From positions 1,761,501-1,825,500 of the forward strand of contig NZ_CP089981.1 of the NCBI RefSeq assembly GCF_021389975.1: 64,000 nt of DNA, written 5' to 3'. Position 1 is the first letter of the stretch. Every line of letters begins with the position of its first letter. The translations under genes were made by a program, and so were the position numbers. Of the stretch, positions 28,031 through 38,142 are shown piece after piece. The notes below the pieces were generated by a model, which did no database searches, was not told the origin of the DNA, and saw only the letters and a list, made by a program, of their open reading frames with translations. The stretch is from Fulvivirga ulvae. GTDB lineage: Bacteria; Bacteroidota; Bacteroidia; Cytophagales; Cyclobacteriaceae.

Positions 28031-28326
28031 AATCTTTAAGGTTTAAAAGTTGTTCCCAAAGGGGTGAACGAGTTACAGATATTCTTATTGGTTGTATGTA
28101 ACAGCGTAATTAAGCGGCTGTTCATCAACTGTTATTTACAAGGAGTTATGAAAGACCAATTAAATAATGGTGGATCACCGTTATTCAGTATTTATTTAGC
28201 ACATTTAAGGAAAGTAAACCGGCTAATAAAAATCAATGGCATTCCCCTTTATCTCAAACCCTGAGACTGAAGAGGAAATAAAAACAAGGGCTTATAATCT
28301 ACTTAAGATAAGTTGATCCGAATATT
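28031..28326. other. Intergenic gap within the NRPS operon
   Basis: About 296 bases between the FtsX permease and the aromatic hydroxylase. The short plus-strand reading frame at 28064-28264 has no recognisable protein features, and I see no clear hairpin. It could hold an internal promoter, but no motif supports one. Confidence 0.4.
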
Positions 28327-30696
28327 TTATTCTCGTGATGTTTTTATCGGACTAATATACGCAGCCTTAACAGCCTGGTATCCCACGGTAATCCATGAAA
28401 TAAGAAGTGCTAAAAACGCCGCAAATACATATACCCAAACGCTCACGGAGGTTTTATAGGCGAATCCCTGTAACCAGGATTTTGCCAATAAGTAACTTAT
28501 TGGAATGGCTATTGTAATAGCAATTAATACAATTTTAGTAAAGTCTTTGGTGAGCAATACTACTATGCCGGGGATACTCGAACCGAAAATCTTGCGCAAT
28601 CCTATCTCTTTTACACGACTTTGTGTAGTAAATGCTGCCAAACCAAATAACCCGAGACAAGATATGATAATAGCGAGACATGCAAAGTATGTAGACAACA
28701 GGCCTATTTGCTTCTCAGAAGCATACTGTTCTTGATACTTGTCATTCAAAGATACATAATCGAAAGTGTACCCTGGGTTGTATTTTTCGTAAAAAGACCG
28801 GATATCATTCACAACTTTCTGAGTCTCATCACCCCTTATTCTTGCCATAACAAAGATCGTATTGTCAGGGTTAATTTTAAAGAGCAGAGGTTTCACCTCT
28901 TTATAAAATGACTCGTAGTGAAAATTGCTAACAACCCCGACTATCTCCATATCCTCACCCCATAAGTTAACATGCTTATTTACAGGATCGTCAAGAGACA
29001 TGGCATCGATCGCCGCCTCATTAAAAATAATCTTGGTATTATCTGCACCATAATCACGGGAAAATGACCTTCCTGACTTCATTGTCATCCCCATGGTTTC
29101 TATAAAATCATAATCAATATCTACAACTTCGAACTCCACGGGCTCATTTTCATTTTTACCTTCCCATTCTACGCCTGAAGTTTTATTGTAACTGCCAATA
29201 ATATTATTGGATGTACTTGAAACATCTAATACTCCTGGTACTTTTTTCAGTTCTGCAGTAAACATTTCCAAACTACTTGATGCCTGCCCCTCTTTTTCAA
29301 AATATATCAACTGATCCTTCTTATAACCGAGATCTTTAGTTTGAAGTAAATCAATCTGTTTATATACTATAATAACTGAAACAATGAGAATTACAGAAAG
29401 TGCAAACTGAAAAATCACCAATCCCTTCCTGATAAATAATTCACTTTTGGAATTAGCAAGTTTACCCTTAAGAACTACGGCTGGATTAAACTGTGATAAA
29501 TATAAGGCCGGATAGCTTCCTGATAGTATTCCTGTAAGCATGGTAACCAAAATCATAAACAGTATGGTGCTGAATTGCATTGACATACTCAATTCCTTTC
29601 CAGTAACCTCATTAAATTTAGGAAGAATAAGGGCTATAATAACAAGGGCAAAACAGAGCCCTACGACTGCTAATAATAGCGACTCTCCTAAATACTGCCT
29701 GACCAGAACAGACCTGTCGGCTCCAATAGCTTTCTTTATCCCAACTTCTTTTGCCCTACGCAGCGCTTTAGCTGTCGAAAGATTCATGAAATTCACACAA
29801 GCCATGAGAAGAATAAAAATTGCAATTATTGAGAACAGCCTTACGTTTTCGATCCTTCCGCCTACACGCTGGCCACCTTCGTATTTTCCATAGAGATACT
29901 CTTCTGCAAAGGGAGTGGCAAACAGTTCTCGATTAGTATTTTCAATCCTGGACTGAAGCAAGTTCATAATTTTTCCGTTAAACTCATCCACATCAGCCTC
30001 CTCTTTAAGGGTGGCATAGATATGAGTTCCGTTATTTCCCCAATCCAATACCGCGGGGGACATTTCTTTCCAAATTTCGAAGGATATGACAAAATCAAAC
30101 TGTTCTGTTGAATAAGCAGGTGGGCCATCAAATACTCCAGTAACCATAGCATCTCGTTCCAAATCTGCCAAATGCCACTGTACTGTCTTGCCAACTGCCT
30201 CTTCTACCGATCCGAATAACTTTTCAGCAGTACTCCTGGAGATAACAATTGCATTTCGATCTTTCATCACCTGCGATTTATTCCCTTTCAAAAGCTCGTA
30301 CGAGAATACATTGAAGAAGTCTTCACTCACAAACTGTCCTGTACTTTTTATCAATCGGTCCCCACCTGTAGAGAGGCCAAACTTAGGGAACCATGAATAG
30401 TGTGTTACCGCAGTGGCATAATCTATTTCCGGAAAATCCTGCGACAGCGTCTCGGCCAGTACCCCCACCGTAGTAAAAGAAACACTTGTTTCATCAGCTA
30501 TTGTCTGCCGCTCCAATATTTGAAATAACCTGTCCTTATTTTCGTGGAATTGGTCCACCTTAAATTCATCCTGCACCCATAGCGCAATAAGCAAGGTACA
30601 CGCCAGACCGGTAGAAAGTCCAATAAGATTGATGATAAAGGAACTTTTGTTTCTTTTGAAACTACGAAGTATGGTAATAAAATTATGCTTAAACAT
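28327..30696 (-). CDS. FtsX/MacB-type ABC transporter permease
   Basis: 789 residues with the two-block layout common in Bacteroidota. A first membrane helix lies near residues 18-42, followed by a periplasmic MacB_PCD-like domain, an FtsX domain with three helices (about 285-430), a second helix and periplasmic domain (about 440-640), and a C-terminal FtsX domain (about 670-785). MacB-like permeases work with a separate ATPase and often an adaptor protein to move peptides or lipopeptides out of the periplasm; neither partner is encoded within the window. Its place inside the NRPS operon, 139 bases after the first NRPS gene and 296 bases before the hydroxylase, suggests export of or self-protection from the product. 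A signalling role cannot be excluded, because these permeases are abundant in the phylum. Confidence 0.9.
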   Translation of the reverse strand: MFKHNFITILRSFKRNKSSFIINLIGLSTGLACTLLIALWVQDEFKVDQFHENKDRLFQILERQTIADETSVSFTTVGVLAETLSQDFPEIDYATAVTHYSWFPKFGLSTGGDRLIKSTGQFVSEDFFNVFSYELLKGNKSQVMKDRNAIVISRSTAEKLFGSVEEAVGKTVQWHLADLERDAMVTGVFDGPPAYSTEQFDFVISFEIWKEMSPAVLDWGNNGTHIYATLKEEADVDEFNGKIMNLLQSRIENTNRELFATPFAEEYLYGKYEGGQRVGGRIENVRLFSIIAIFILLMACVNFMNLSTAKALRRAKEVGIKKAIGADRSVLVRQYLGESLLLAVVGLCFALVIIALILPKFNEVTGKELSMSMQFSTILFMILVTMLTGILSGSYPALYLSQFNPAVVLKGKLANSKSELFIRKGLVIFQFALSVILIVSVIIVYKQIDLLQTKDLGYKKDQLIYFEKEGQASSSLEMFTAELKKVPGVLDVSSTSNNIIGSYNKTSGVEWEGKNENEPVEFEVVDIDYDFIETMGMTMKSGRSFSRDYGADNTKIIFNEAAIDAMSLDDPVNKHVNLWGEDMEIVGVVSNFHYESFYKEVKPLLFKINPDNTIFVMARIRGDETQKVVNDIRSFYEKYNPGYTFDYVSLNDKYQEQYASEKQIGLLSTYFACLAIIISCLGLFGLAAFTTQSRVKEIGLRKIFGSSIPGIVVLLTKDFTKIVLIAITIAIPISYLLAKSWLQGFAYKTSVSVWVYVFAAFLALLISWITVGYQAVKAAYISPIKTSRE

Positions 30697-30835
30697 GTCG
30701 GTTTTTTAGTACTGGGTTTATAGCAAAAACAATACCTGAAAGGTAAATATTTGAAATGTTGACACTTACGAAATGAGTCAGCTCAATCATCTGTACGATA
30801 TCGCAACAAAGTGAACGAAATCGTTCATTTATACA

Positions 30836-33800
30836 TTAATCAAACAGATCATCCAGTTCTGCCTGTTCCAAGGTTGCCATTTCAAAATCCTCAGGTCTAA
30901 ATTGAATATGTTTATTTTGAGAAAAATGGTCAACTATCGATACCAGAGATTCTTCAAAAAGAACTTTCAAATCAAGGACTCTATCTCTGGAAAAGGCCTT
31001 TTTATTATAAGAGAATACAGTAGTCAGTACACCCGAAACTATTAATGCATTCACCTCTATTTTGGCTGTAAAATGATTTTCCGGAGCAACTTCCAATCCT
31101 GTAGATACAGGGACATACTCAAATGTGTCGTTATCAAACTCACTATCAAAAATTCCCAGAAAATTAAATCTGAATTCTGAAAGATCAGTGTGAGGGATAC
31201 CATTTTGAATCTGATAATGCACATAGCTTATTCCTCCATCTGTAATGGAGTTAAATATAGATTTAACCTGACTTAGTATTGAAGTGATCTGTCCATCATC
31301 CCAGGTAAATCGTGTTGGGAATATTGATGTGAACCATCCACAGGTTCTCGAAAAATCCTGCTCATCAAAAGTTCGTCCATGTCCTTCCTGCTCTATCTGC
31401 ACTTCCTTTAATCCCAGCCATTTACATAAACTTATTACCAGTGCCGTATTCAAAACAGTTCTTGCATCTACTTCATGTGTTTTAAATGCTTCTTTTATAA
31501 GAAAGCTGGTCAGACCTGGGTCTGTTTCAAAATTAATTGTTTCGGTATTTTGGAGGCACCAGTCCTCCGTTTCAAAATCACAAGGAATTTCGAAAGATGA
31601 ACCTTGGTGCCATGTCCAGAAATTATATTTTTCTTTCGATATTCTATTGGAGGATGGATCAGCAAAAACATCTGCTAATTTAGAAACCGGAGCTGTTTTT
31701 GCTGAAAGGGTCAATGACACACCAGATGAATATTCTTCATACCATTGCTGCAAATCCTCTAACAATATTCTCCATGACACACCGTCTACAACTAAATGAT
31801 GAGCCGTGAGAAATAGCGACTTAGCCCCATCATTTGTTTGGAAAATTGCAGCTTTAAATAGTAATCCGTTCTTCAGGTCCATACTCCCCTTGATTTCCTG
31901 ACACTTACGTACAAATGATTCTTCATCAGAAATTTCAATAACGGGAATATCAAAATGTCCCAAATGGGAGTTATTGTAAAATAGTTGTTGCAATTCCGAA
32001 TCATAATTCAGGCGGAGTCCGTCGTGTCTTTGTATCAGTTCGGCTATTACCCTGCCTAGAATCTCCACTTGTACATCAGATTTAAAATTCAGTACAATGG
32101 ATTGATTATAAAAGTTAATGTTCTCAAAATTATGACTAAAAAACCACGAAATAATAGGGGTTTTTGCAAAGGCCCCTGACTGAATTTCCTGATAATGTGG
32201 GTTCTTAATTTCCAACATAGAAACGACCGGGCTCAATTGGGCAACAGAAAAATGTAAAAGTACCTCTCTGGGTGTTACCTGCAATCCTTTATTACGCAAC
32301 TGTGCCGCTATCTGAACCGCTTTAATGGAATCGCCACCCTCAGCAAAAAAGTTATCGTCTACCCCTACTTCGCTATTCAAAACTTTTTGGTAGACCGGAA
32401 GAATTAAGGCCTCAGTTGCAGTAAGTTCGCGGTCCGCCTGTTGCACAGTATTTGCTTGCGGTTTTAGTGTATTATAGTCTACCTTTCCATTTTTGGTAAG
32501 GGGAATTACCTGCAAATGTGTGTAAGTTAATGGGATCATATAATGCGGTAACCTTGATGTCAAAAAGGTTTTAATCTCTTCACTCTCCAGTCTCTGTTCG
32601 CTCAAATAATAGGCATCCAGGATCATAGCTCCAGATGCTCCTTCCCTGGTATGCACCAATGCATTCTTAATCCCAACAAAATTATTCAATTCATATTCTA
32701 TTTCGGCCAGCTCTATTCGATAACCATTAATCTTAACCTGGTTATCCATCCTGTTAATATATTCTATAACCCCACTTTCCATCTCAACGGCCACATCACC
32801 TGTTTTATAAATCAAAGTACCAGGTTCATAAGGGTTCTCTATAAACTTTTCTGCTGTCGAGACAGGGTTATTATGATACCCCAATGCCAGTCCCTTTCCT
32901 CCTATATAGAGTTCTCCATGTACCCCTTTAGGTACGGGGCGGAGTTCCTGATCTAACAGATAGATCGTTGTATTGGATATAGGAACTCCAATGGGAACTG
33001 ACTTTGTTTCAACTGCCGGATCAAACTTATGGATCATACACCCCACAGTAGCTTCTGTAGGGCCATATTCATTATATATCTCCAGGTGTTCGCCGAACAT
33101 CTTCCATACATTATACGCAAGTTTCCAGTCCAGACGTTCCCCTCCAACTATGAACCCTTTTACTTTTTTCATTACGGTAGGTTCAAAGCTCAAAGAAGTT
33201 AACACCTTGAGATGTGCAGGTGTCAGTTTAATAACATCACAGCAACCTTCCTCAATGACCCTCTCAATAAGAATATCATCCTCATTGTCCTGATAGATCA
33301 CAATCTCATTCCCTGTAATCAAAGGTATGAACAACGAAGTAAGGGTGAGATCAAAAGAAATTGACGTAAATAAAGGGAAGGCAACCTTACCATCAGTACT
33401 CTTGTAGCAACGCGCTGCCCAGCCCACATAATTGATCAATGAGGCGTGCCCCACTTTTACTCCCTTGGGGTTGCCTGTAGTTCCTGAGGTGTAAATAATA
33501 TATGCCGGAGTATTTTCTGCTTTAGGCTTCTTGTCATTAGCCTCGTTAACTCTTTTTGAAAATTGAATACCACCAAAAATTCTTTCGGGTAAATACATTG
33601 AAAAGACACCGACGTTTATTTCTTTCTCCGAAAATATTAGCTCACATTCACTATCTTCTACTATACGGTATATCCTCTCCTCTGGTAACTGTGTATCCAA
33701 TGGTATAAAAGTAGCTCCTGCCTTAAGCACCCCCAGCACTGCTGTAACAAACTCAGGACTTCTGTCCAGAAACAAAGCCACCTTTCCCCCTGTACACCCC

Positions 33801-36800
33801 AGATCTCTCAATACTGCTGCCAGTTCATTCGATTTATCACTAAGGAATTTAAAAGACCATGAATTGTTACCAAAACGAATGGCCACATTATCAGGTGTCT
33901 GTTTAGCCTGCATTTCAAACCAATGATGTATCTGGTTTTCCGAAGTGAAAGACTCCCGAATTCCCTGAAATTTTGGATATTCCAAAATCATACTCTCCTC
34001 TTCATCTGTATACAACGAAAACTGCTTTAAAGGCAATTTGAGTGAAGATTTGGTGAAATTCTGAAGTAGCGTTCCAAGGTGAGAAGTAAACTGTTCCATT
34101 CTCCACTGATCAAAGAGTGCCGTAGCATACTCCAGATTAAACCTCATACTTTCCGCGCCTTCAAATACATGTAAAGAAACATCAAATTTTGAAGTACCAC
34201 TATCAACAAAGCACTGTGTCCAGATATCTGTTTCTGACTTTAATTCCGGATCCCAATGATGCAGGACAAACATTGTATCAAACAGTGGGTTTCTACTGGC
34301 ATCAGACCGTTTCTGAATGTGGTCTATCACTTTATCAAGTGGACAACGTGCAAAACGAACCGCCTCCAATATATTAGTCGTTACAGATTCCAGGTATTCA
34401 TCAAAGGACTGCTCCGGATCGACCCTGACAACCACGGGTACACTGTTTACAAACATCCCTACCATTTCGGGCAGCTGCATGTGTTCCCTCATATGAACAG
34501 GAATACCAATACATAATTCGTCCTGACCACTGTATTTGGAAAGCATAAGAGCATATATAGCAAATAGAACCGAGTTCAAAGAGCAACCTGCTTCCATCGC
34601 CATATGTTTCAAGGCCCTGGACTGTATTTTATCTAATCCAAATGTCAGCGTTTTCCCTGCATGGTCAAATATTGCCGACCTGGGCCTATCTGCAAACAAA
34701 TTGAGTACAGATGGTAACTGTTCATGTTTTTCTTTGAAAAAATGTAACGCTTCGGAAAAATCAGGACAAAACTCTTCCTTTTCCCAAATCACAAAATCAG
34801 TATAATCTATATTGATCTCTGACAATGCATGTCCATCATAAATGGCTACAAGTTCCCTTACCATTTGATTAAGAGAAAGTCCATCGCAAATACTATGATG
34901 AACATCAATAAACAAATAATTTACTCCATTCACGGTTATAAGCCTGACTCGAAGTAACGGTTCTCGTTCCAGATCAAACGGCTGAATATATTCTTTAAAT
35001 ATTTCTTCTGGATCACTTTGAACATCTGGAACCTTCTTCAAATCTATAAATGCTGACTGCCGAATAAAAAATACCGGAACTCCATCTTTTTGCCTAAAGT
35101 TAGCTTTAAGGATCGGGTGCCTTGCACCAAGTAATTCAAGAGATGCCCTGAGCCTTTGCTCTTCCAGGGGAATATTTAGTTTAAATACAAGAGGAATATT
35201 GTAAGCCAGGGTATCCTTATTGGCCGCCCATGCATAATAGAGCCTTTTTTGGCAGGAAGACAACGGATAGTCTTGTCTCTTGTCATACTTTTTTATGACA
35301 TCAGCAGTTGTAGCTTCTGTGGTTTCAATCAATCGCGCAAGCTGTCTTATCGTTTGGTTTTTATAGAAGGTATAAATATCGATCTGAAAGCCAAAAAGTT
35401 CCTGTAGTAGTGATAACTGGCGAAAAGCAGACAAAGAATTGCCTCCTGCTTCAAAGTATTTTGTTGTAGTCCCTATAGATTGCCTATGTTTAGGAAGAAG
35501 TTGTTTCCATAGTGCTAATATTTTCTCTTCCACTTCTGTCTCAGGCAGCGTTATATCATTACCTGAAAATAAAACATCCTCAATATTGGCCAAAGTTTTA
35601 GATATCTGTACGAATTCCCCTTTCCTGAAACTTTCAACCAACCGGAATCTCTGTAGCTTTCCGCTCGTGGTCTTTGGAATCTCGCGTACCGGAAGTATAT
35701 AGTCTGCTTCAAAACCGAAGTGCAAGTTTAAGTGTTTCCGTATTTGTGCTGCCAACACTACAAAATCCTCACTTTTTCCTCTAAAAAGAACGAAAACCAA
35801 AACAATATCCCTTTGTACAGAAGAATCAAAATAGCCACTTACTACAATTTTGTTAAGCTCAACTTCTGGAATATCTTCAGCTACTCTTTCCAGATCATGT
35901 GGATAATAATTCTGCCCGTTGACAAAGAGTACATCCTTACTTCTTCCTATAATATACAAGTTGCTTTGATAGTAAAATCCCGTATCTCCGGTATTTAGCC
36001 AATCGTTGATAATTGTATTGCGGTTTGCTTCATGGTTATTATAATAGCCCTTGGTTACGTTCTCTCCCTTAATAAAAATATGACCAACGTAACCTTCCTC
36101 AAACTCTCCACCCTGCAGGTCGGCTATTTTCAGTTTGCTTTTACCAATAGGCCTACCCACATTTACAAAAGAGATCGTATCTGTATCATTTCCCTGAGCT
36201 ATCCTGATGGCATCTCCTATACCCAGGGAGCCCCGGGATACAGTCAGAGAATTAACTCTATCTTTTAAATCAGAAATAGAAACAGCCAAACTTGCCTCAG
36301 CAAGTCCGTAAACAGGGCACATGGCATCTCTGGAAAGTTTAAAATGTTCCATACCTCTGATAAACTCAGAGGCCAACTCCTCCGAAATTGGCTCTGCCCC
36401 ATTGTAAATTAGCCTGACAGATGAAAGGTCCCAGTTGTAGCTCTTTTTAGCAGACATGTGTTTGAGTAAATACCTATACCCAAAATTTGGAGAGCACAAT
36501 ATGGTTACCCGATGTGTTGAAGCTTTATCCATCCATATAGATGGTCTTCTAACAAAAATATTCGTATGGATCAGGTATTGATTCATACCGTATAACAGTG
36601 GGTTCAAATGAAAGCCAATAAGGCCCATGTCATGGGTAAGAGGCATCCAGCTCAAGGTACTGTCCGAATCAGTGTACCCGGCTGCTTCCCCAATGTCTCT
36701 AATATTTGTTAACAGGTTGTGGTGAGTTAGGGTAACACCTTTTGGTGTGCCCGTTGAACCTGAAGAAAACTGAATAAATGCGACATCTCCCGGAGTAATA

Positions 36801-37276
36801 TCCGGCCTTACAGGATCGGGTTTATGAGCTTCAAAAGCTTTAGATTCCAACAAACTTCTGGAGAGTATTTTTTCAAATACGTCACCATATTCATGGGCAT
36901 CAGCAAAAGCACCCAAGTCTTTGAGTCCGTTTGCGGATATAAGTATAAAAGGATTTGAAAGCACGCCCCATACGTTAAAAACCTTTCGTTTGTGCTCCTC
37001 TTTGTGACCAACCGTCAATGGTACAGGAATGATGCCTCCAAGAATACAGCTCCAAAAAAGAATGATAAAATATTCATTATTATCTATTTGAAAGATTAGT
37101 TCATCTCCCTTTTTTAACCCCTTGCTTTGAAGAAAAGTTAGAACGGCAAGTGCTCGCTTCAACAAGTCTTTATACGATAAAAACTTTTCATTATTCTCTC
37201 CATCTATAAAAGCTACACCTCTTTTGCTTAGCGCACTTTGGTGGCGTAGAAGTTCTACCAATGTTTTGTATTGCAT
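30836..37276 (-). CDS. Loading NRPS: fatty acyl-AMP ligase fused to T-C-A[Asn]-T-E
   Basis: About 2146 residues from ATG 37276. An in-frame TTG at 37342 would add 22 residues, but MQYKTLVELLRHQ at 37276 matches where FAAL proteins normally begin. Order: FAAL (SSGSTGTPKG near 174, MPLTHDMGLIG after it), T (AGGNS near 613), C (VHHSICDG near 796), A (YTSGTTGNPKG near 1264), T (EGGDS near 1650), E (HHLVVDGVSWRIL near 1830, EGHGR). A FAAL activates a fatty acid and passes it to the adjacent carrier, so this protein starts the chain. The A pocket code reads DLTKIGEVGK, one conservative change from the Asn code DLTKLGEVGK. With the E domain, the first unit is N-acyl-D-Asn. It is the first synthetase gene of the operon and lies 139 bases before the permease. 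Confidence 0.95.
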   Translation of the reverse strand: MQYKTLVELLRHQSALSKRGVAFIDGENNEKFLSYKDLLKRALAVLTFLQSKGLKKGDELIFQIDNNEYFIILFWSCILGGIIPVPLTVGHKEEHKRKVFNVWGVLSNPFILISANGLKDLGAFADAHEYGDVFEKILSRSLLESKAFEAHKPDPVRPDITPGDVAFIQFSSGSTGTPKGVTLTHHNLLTNIRDIGEAAGYTDSDSTLSWMPLTHDMGLIGFHLNPLLYGMNQYLIHTNIFVRRPSIWMDKASTHRVTILCSPNFGYRYLLKHMSAKKSYNWDLSSVRLIYNGAEPISEELASEFIRGMEHFKLSRDAMCPVYGLAEASLAVSISDLKDRVNSLTVSRGSLGIGDAIRIAQGNDTDTISFVNVGRPIGKSKLKIADLQGGEFEEGYVGHIFIKGENVTKGYYNNHEANRNTIINDWLNTGDTGFYYQSNLYIIGRSKDVLFVNGQNYYPHDLERVAEDIPEVELNKIVVSGYFDSSVQRDIVLVFVLFRGKSEDFVVLAAQIRKHLNLHFGFEADYILPVREIPKTTSGKLQRFRLVESFRKGEFVQISKTLANIEDVLFSGNDITLPETEVEEKILALWKQLLPKHRQSIGTTTKYFEAGGNSLSAFRQLSLLQELFGFQIDIYTFYKNQTIRQLARLIETTEATTADVIKKYDKRQDYPLSSCQKRLYYAWAANKDTLAYNIPLVFKLNIPLEEQRLRASLELLGARHPILKANFRQKDGVPVFFIRQSAFIDLKKVPDVQSDPEEIFKEYIQPFDLEREPLLRVRLITVNGVNYLFIDVHHSICDGLSLNQMVRELVAIYDGHALSEINIDYTDFVIWEKEEFCPDFSEALHFFKEKHEQLPSVLNLFADRPRSAIFDHAGKTLTFGLDKIQSRALKHMAMEAGCSLNSVLFAIYALMLSKYSGQDELCIGIPVHMREHMQLPEMVGMFVNSVPVVVRVDPEQSFDEYLESVTTNILEAVRFARCPLDKVIDHIQKRSDASRNPLFDTMFVLHHWDPELKSETDIWTQCFVDSGTSKFDVSLHVFEGAESMRFNLEYATALFDQWRMEQFTSHLGTLLQNFTKSSLKLPLKQFSLYTDEEESMILEYPKFQGIRESFTSENQIHHWFEMQAKQTPDNVAIRFGNNSWSFKFLSDKSNELAAVLRDLGCTGGKVALFLDRSPEFVTAVLGVLKAGATFIPLDTQLPEERIYRIVEDSECELIFSEKEINVGVFSMYLPERIFGGIQFSKRVNEANDKKPKAENTPAYIIYTSGTTGNPKGVKVGHASLINYVGWAARCYKSTDGKVAFPLFTSISFDLTLTSLFIPLITGNEIVIYQDNEDDILIERVIEEGCCDVIKLTPAHLKVLTSLSFEPTVMKKVKGFIVGGERLDWKLAYNVWKMFGEHLEIYNEYGPTEATVGCMIHKFDPAVETKSVPIGVPISNTTIYLLDQELRPVPKGVHGELYIGGKGLALGYHNNPVSTAEKFIENPYEPGTLIYKTGDVAVEMESGVIEYINRMDNQVKINGYRIELAEIEYELNNFVGIKNALVHTREGASGAMILDAYYLSEQRLESEEIKTFLTSRLPHYMIPLTYTHLQVIPLTKNGKVDYNTLKPQANTVQQADRELTATEALILPVYQKVLNSEVGVDDNFFAEGGDSIKAVQIAAQLRNKGLQVTPREVLLHFSVAQLSPVVSMLEIKNPHYQEIQSGAFAKTPIISWFFSHNFENINFYNQSIVLNFKSDVQVEILGRVIAELIQRHDGLRLNYDSELQQLFYNNSHLGHFDIPVIEISDEESFVRKCQEIKGSMDLKNGLLFKAAIFQTNDGAKSLFLTAHHLVVDGVSWRILLEDLQQWYEEYSSGVSLTLSAKTAPVSKLADVFADPSSNRISKEKYNFWTWHQGSSFEIPCDFETEDWCLQNTETINFETDPGLTSFLIKEAFKTHEVDARTVLNTALVISLCKWLGLKEVQIEQEGHGRTFDEQDFSRTCGWFTSIFPTRFTWDDGQITSILSQVKSIFNSITDGGISYVHYQIQNGIPHTDLSEFRFNFLGIFDSEFDNDTFEYVPVSTGLEVAPENHFTAKIEVNALIVSGVLTTVFSYNKKAFSRDRVLDLKVLFEESLVSIVDHFSQNKHIQFRPEDFEMATLEQAELDDLFD

Positions 37277-37477
37277 GCAGACTCCCTGATATTTCAGGTA
37301 TTTATCAAATTCTTGAATATCTCTTTTGACGTTTGGACACAACTTCGTTTCCCTCAGTCACATGAAGTTCTCGTCAAAATAAATTGAAGTAGGAAAGTTT
37401 GTACCTTAACAATCAATGTATAAAATACTTACGTGATATGAGGCACATCAGCAATATTAAATATTTAAAGTTCTTAT

Positions 37478-37510
37478 CAAAAGTAAACTAGGAAATATTT
37501 TCAGTGAAAA
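37478..37510 (-). promoter_or_regulatory. Candidate Bacteroidota promoter before the first NRPS gene
   Basis: On the minus strand TACTTTTG (37485-37478) matches the TAnnTTTG box of the phylum. A TTTTC sequence lies about 19-23 bases upstream, an imperfect form of the TTTG -33 box. Transcription would start near 37470, giving a leader of roughly 190 bases. Such a promoter would be secondary to one upstream of the NusG-like gene. The match may be chance in AT-rich DNA. Confidence 0.28.
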
Positions 37511-37632
37511 TTTCGCACATACCTTTCTTGGTTAAACAAATGTCCAAGACCATGTTAAAGAACAATGACTAATATCCATCTATCGAGCGATTAACCTGTT
37601 AGATTTGAGAAATGCCTATATTTCTGGTATTG

Positions 37633-38142
37633 TCAACAAGGACTAAAAACGTACGATGGAACAGTTGCTTTAATATTTTGCTGTAGAGAATCTATCCGGA
37701 CTATGATTTTATTAAGGTTCTCGGCTTCCAAAACTTTGCACTCCAACCCACGTAAAGGTCCGTTCATAATTTTTTTTACTTCGCCAACTTCAGGCACATC
37801 CACATTGGCCTCAATGTCAATGATATTTTTATCACCAACCAAGTACTTGATCTGTTTAATTTCCTTATCGGAAACCTGAGCATATTCAACTCCGAAACGG
37901 ATATAACCACAGGCTCCATTGACAGACAAAGCTCGATGAAACTCATTCTGAGAATTAACATTTACAAATACATATGAAGGAAACAACGGCTGCATTATAG
38001 TTTTCTTTCTATCACTCCACCTCCGAACTGTTCTCACCAAGGGTAGAAACGACTTTAAGGAGATTTCTTCAAGCGAATCAGCCACTTTTTTCTCAAATCG
38101 AGATTTAACATATAAAACGTACCAAGCATTAGAATAACTCAT
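37633..38142 (-). CDS. NusG-family antiterminator paralogue (UpxY/LoaP/RfaH type)
   Basis: 169 residues. The N-terminal NGN domain is clear (WYVLYVKSRFEKKVADSL, then FPSYVFVNV) and a C-terminal KOW-like segment follows (GPLRGLECKVLEAENLNKI). Specialised NusG paralogues load onto RNA polymerase at one operon and suppress termination. UpxY acts on Bacteroides capsule operons, and LoaP and TaA act on long antibiotic operons. This gene is the first of a same-strand run covering at least 38 kb, with 290 or more bases between it and the FAAL gene. It is therefore inferred to act on the leader of its own operon and let polymerase reach the distal synthetase genes. The recognition element should lie in the adjacent AT-rich leader (38143-38951) or in the 37343-37632 gap. 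Confidence 0.92.
   Translation of the reverse strand: MSYSNAWYVLYVKSRFEKKVADSLEEISLKSFLPLVRTVRRWSDRKKTIMQPLFPSYVFVNVNSQNEFHRALSVNGACGYIRFGVEYAQVSDKEIKQIKYLVGDKNIIDIEANVDVPEVGEVKKIMNGPLRGLECKVLEAENLNKIIVRIDSLQQNIKATVPSYVFSPC

Noticed and set aside
28064..28264. 66-codon plus-strand frame in the operon gap
   Set aside because: Antisense to the operon, no family features, no promoter.
37277..37342. TTG start giving 22 extra residues on the loading NRPS
   Set aside because: The ATG at 37276 matches the usual FAAL N-terminus and the extra residues look unrelated.
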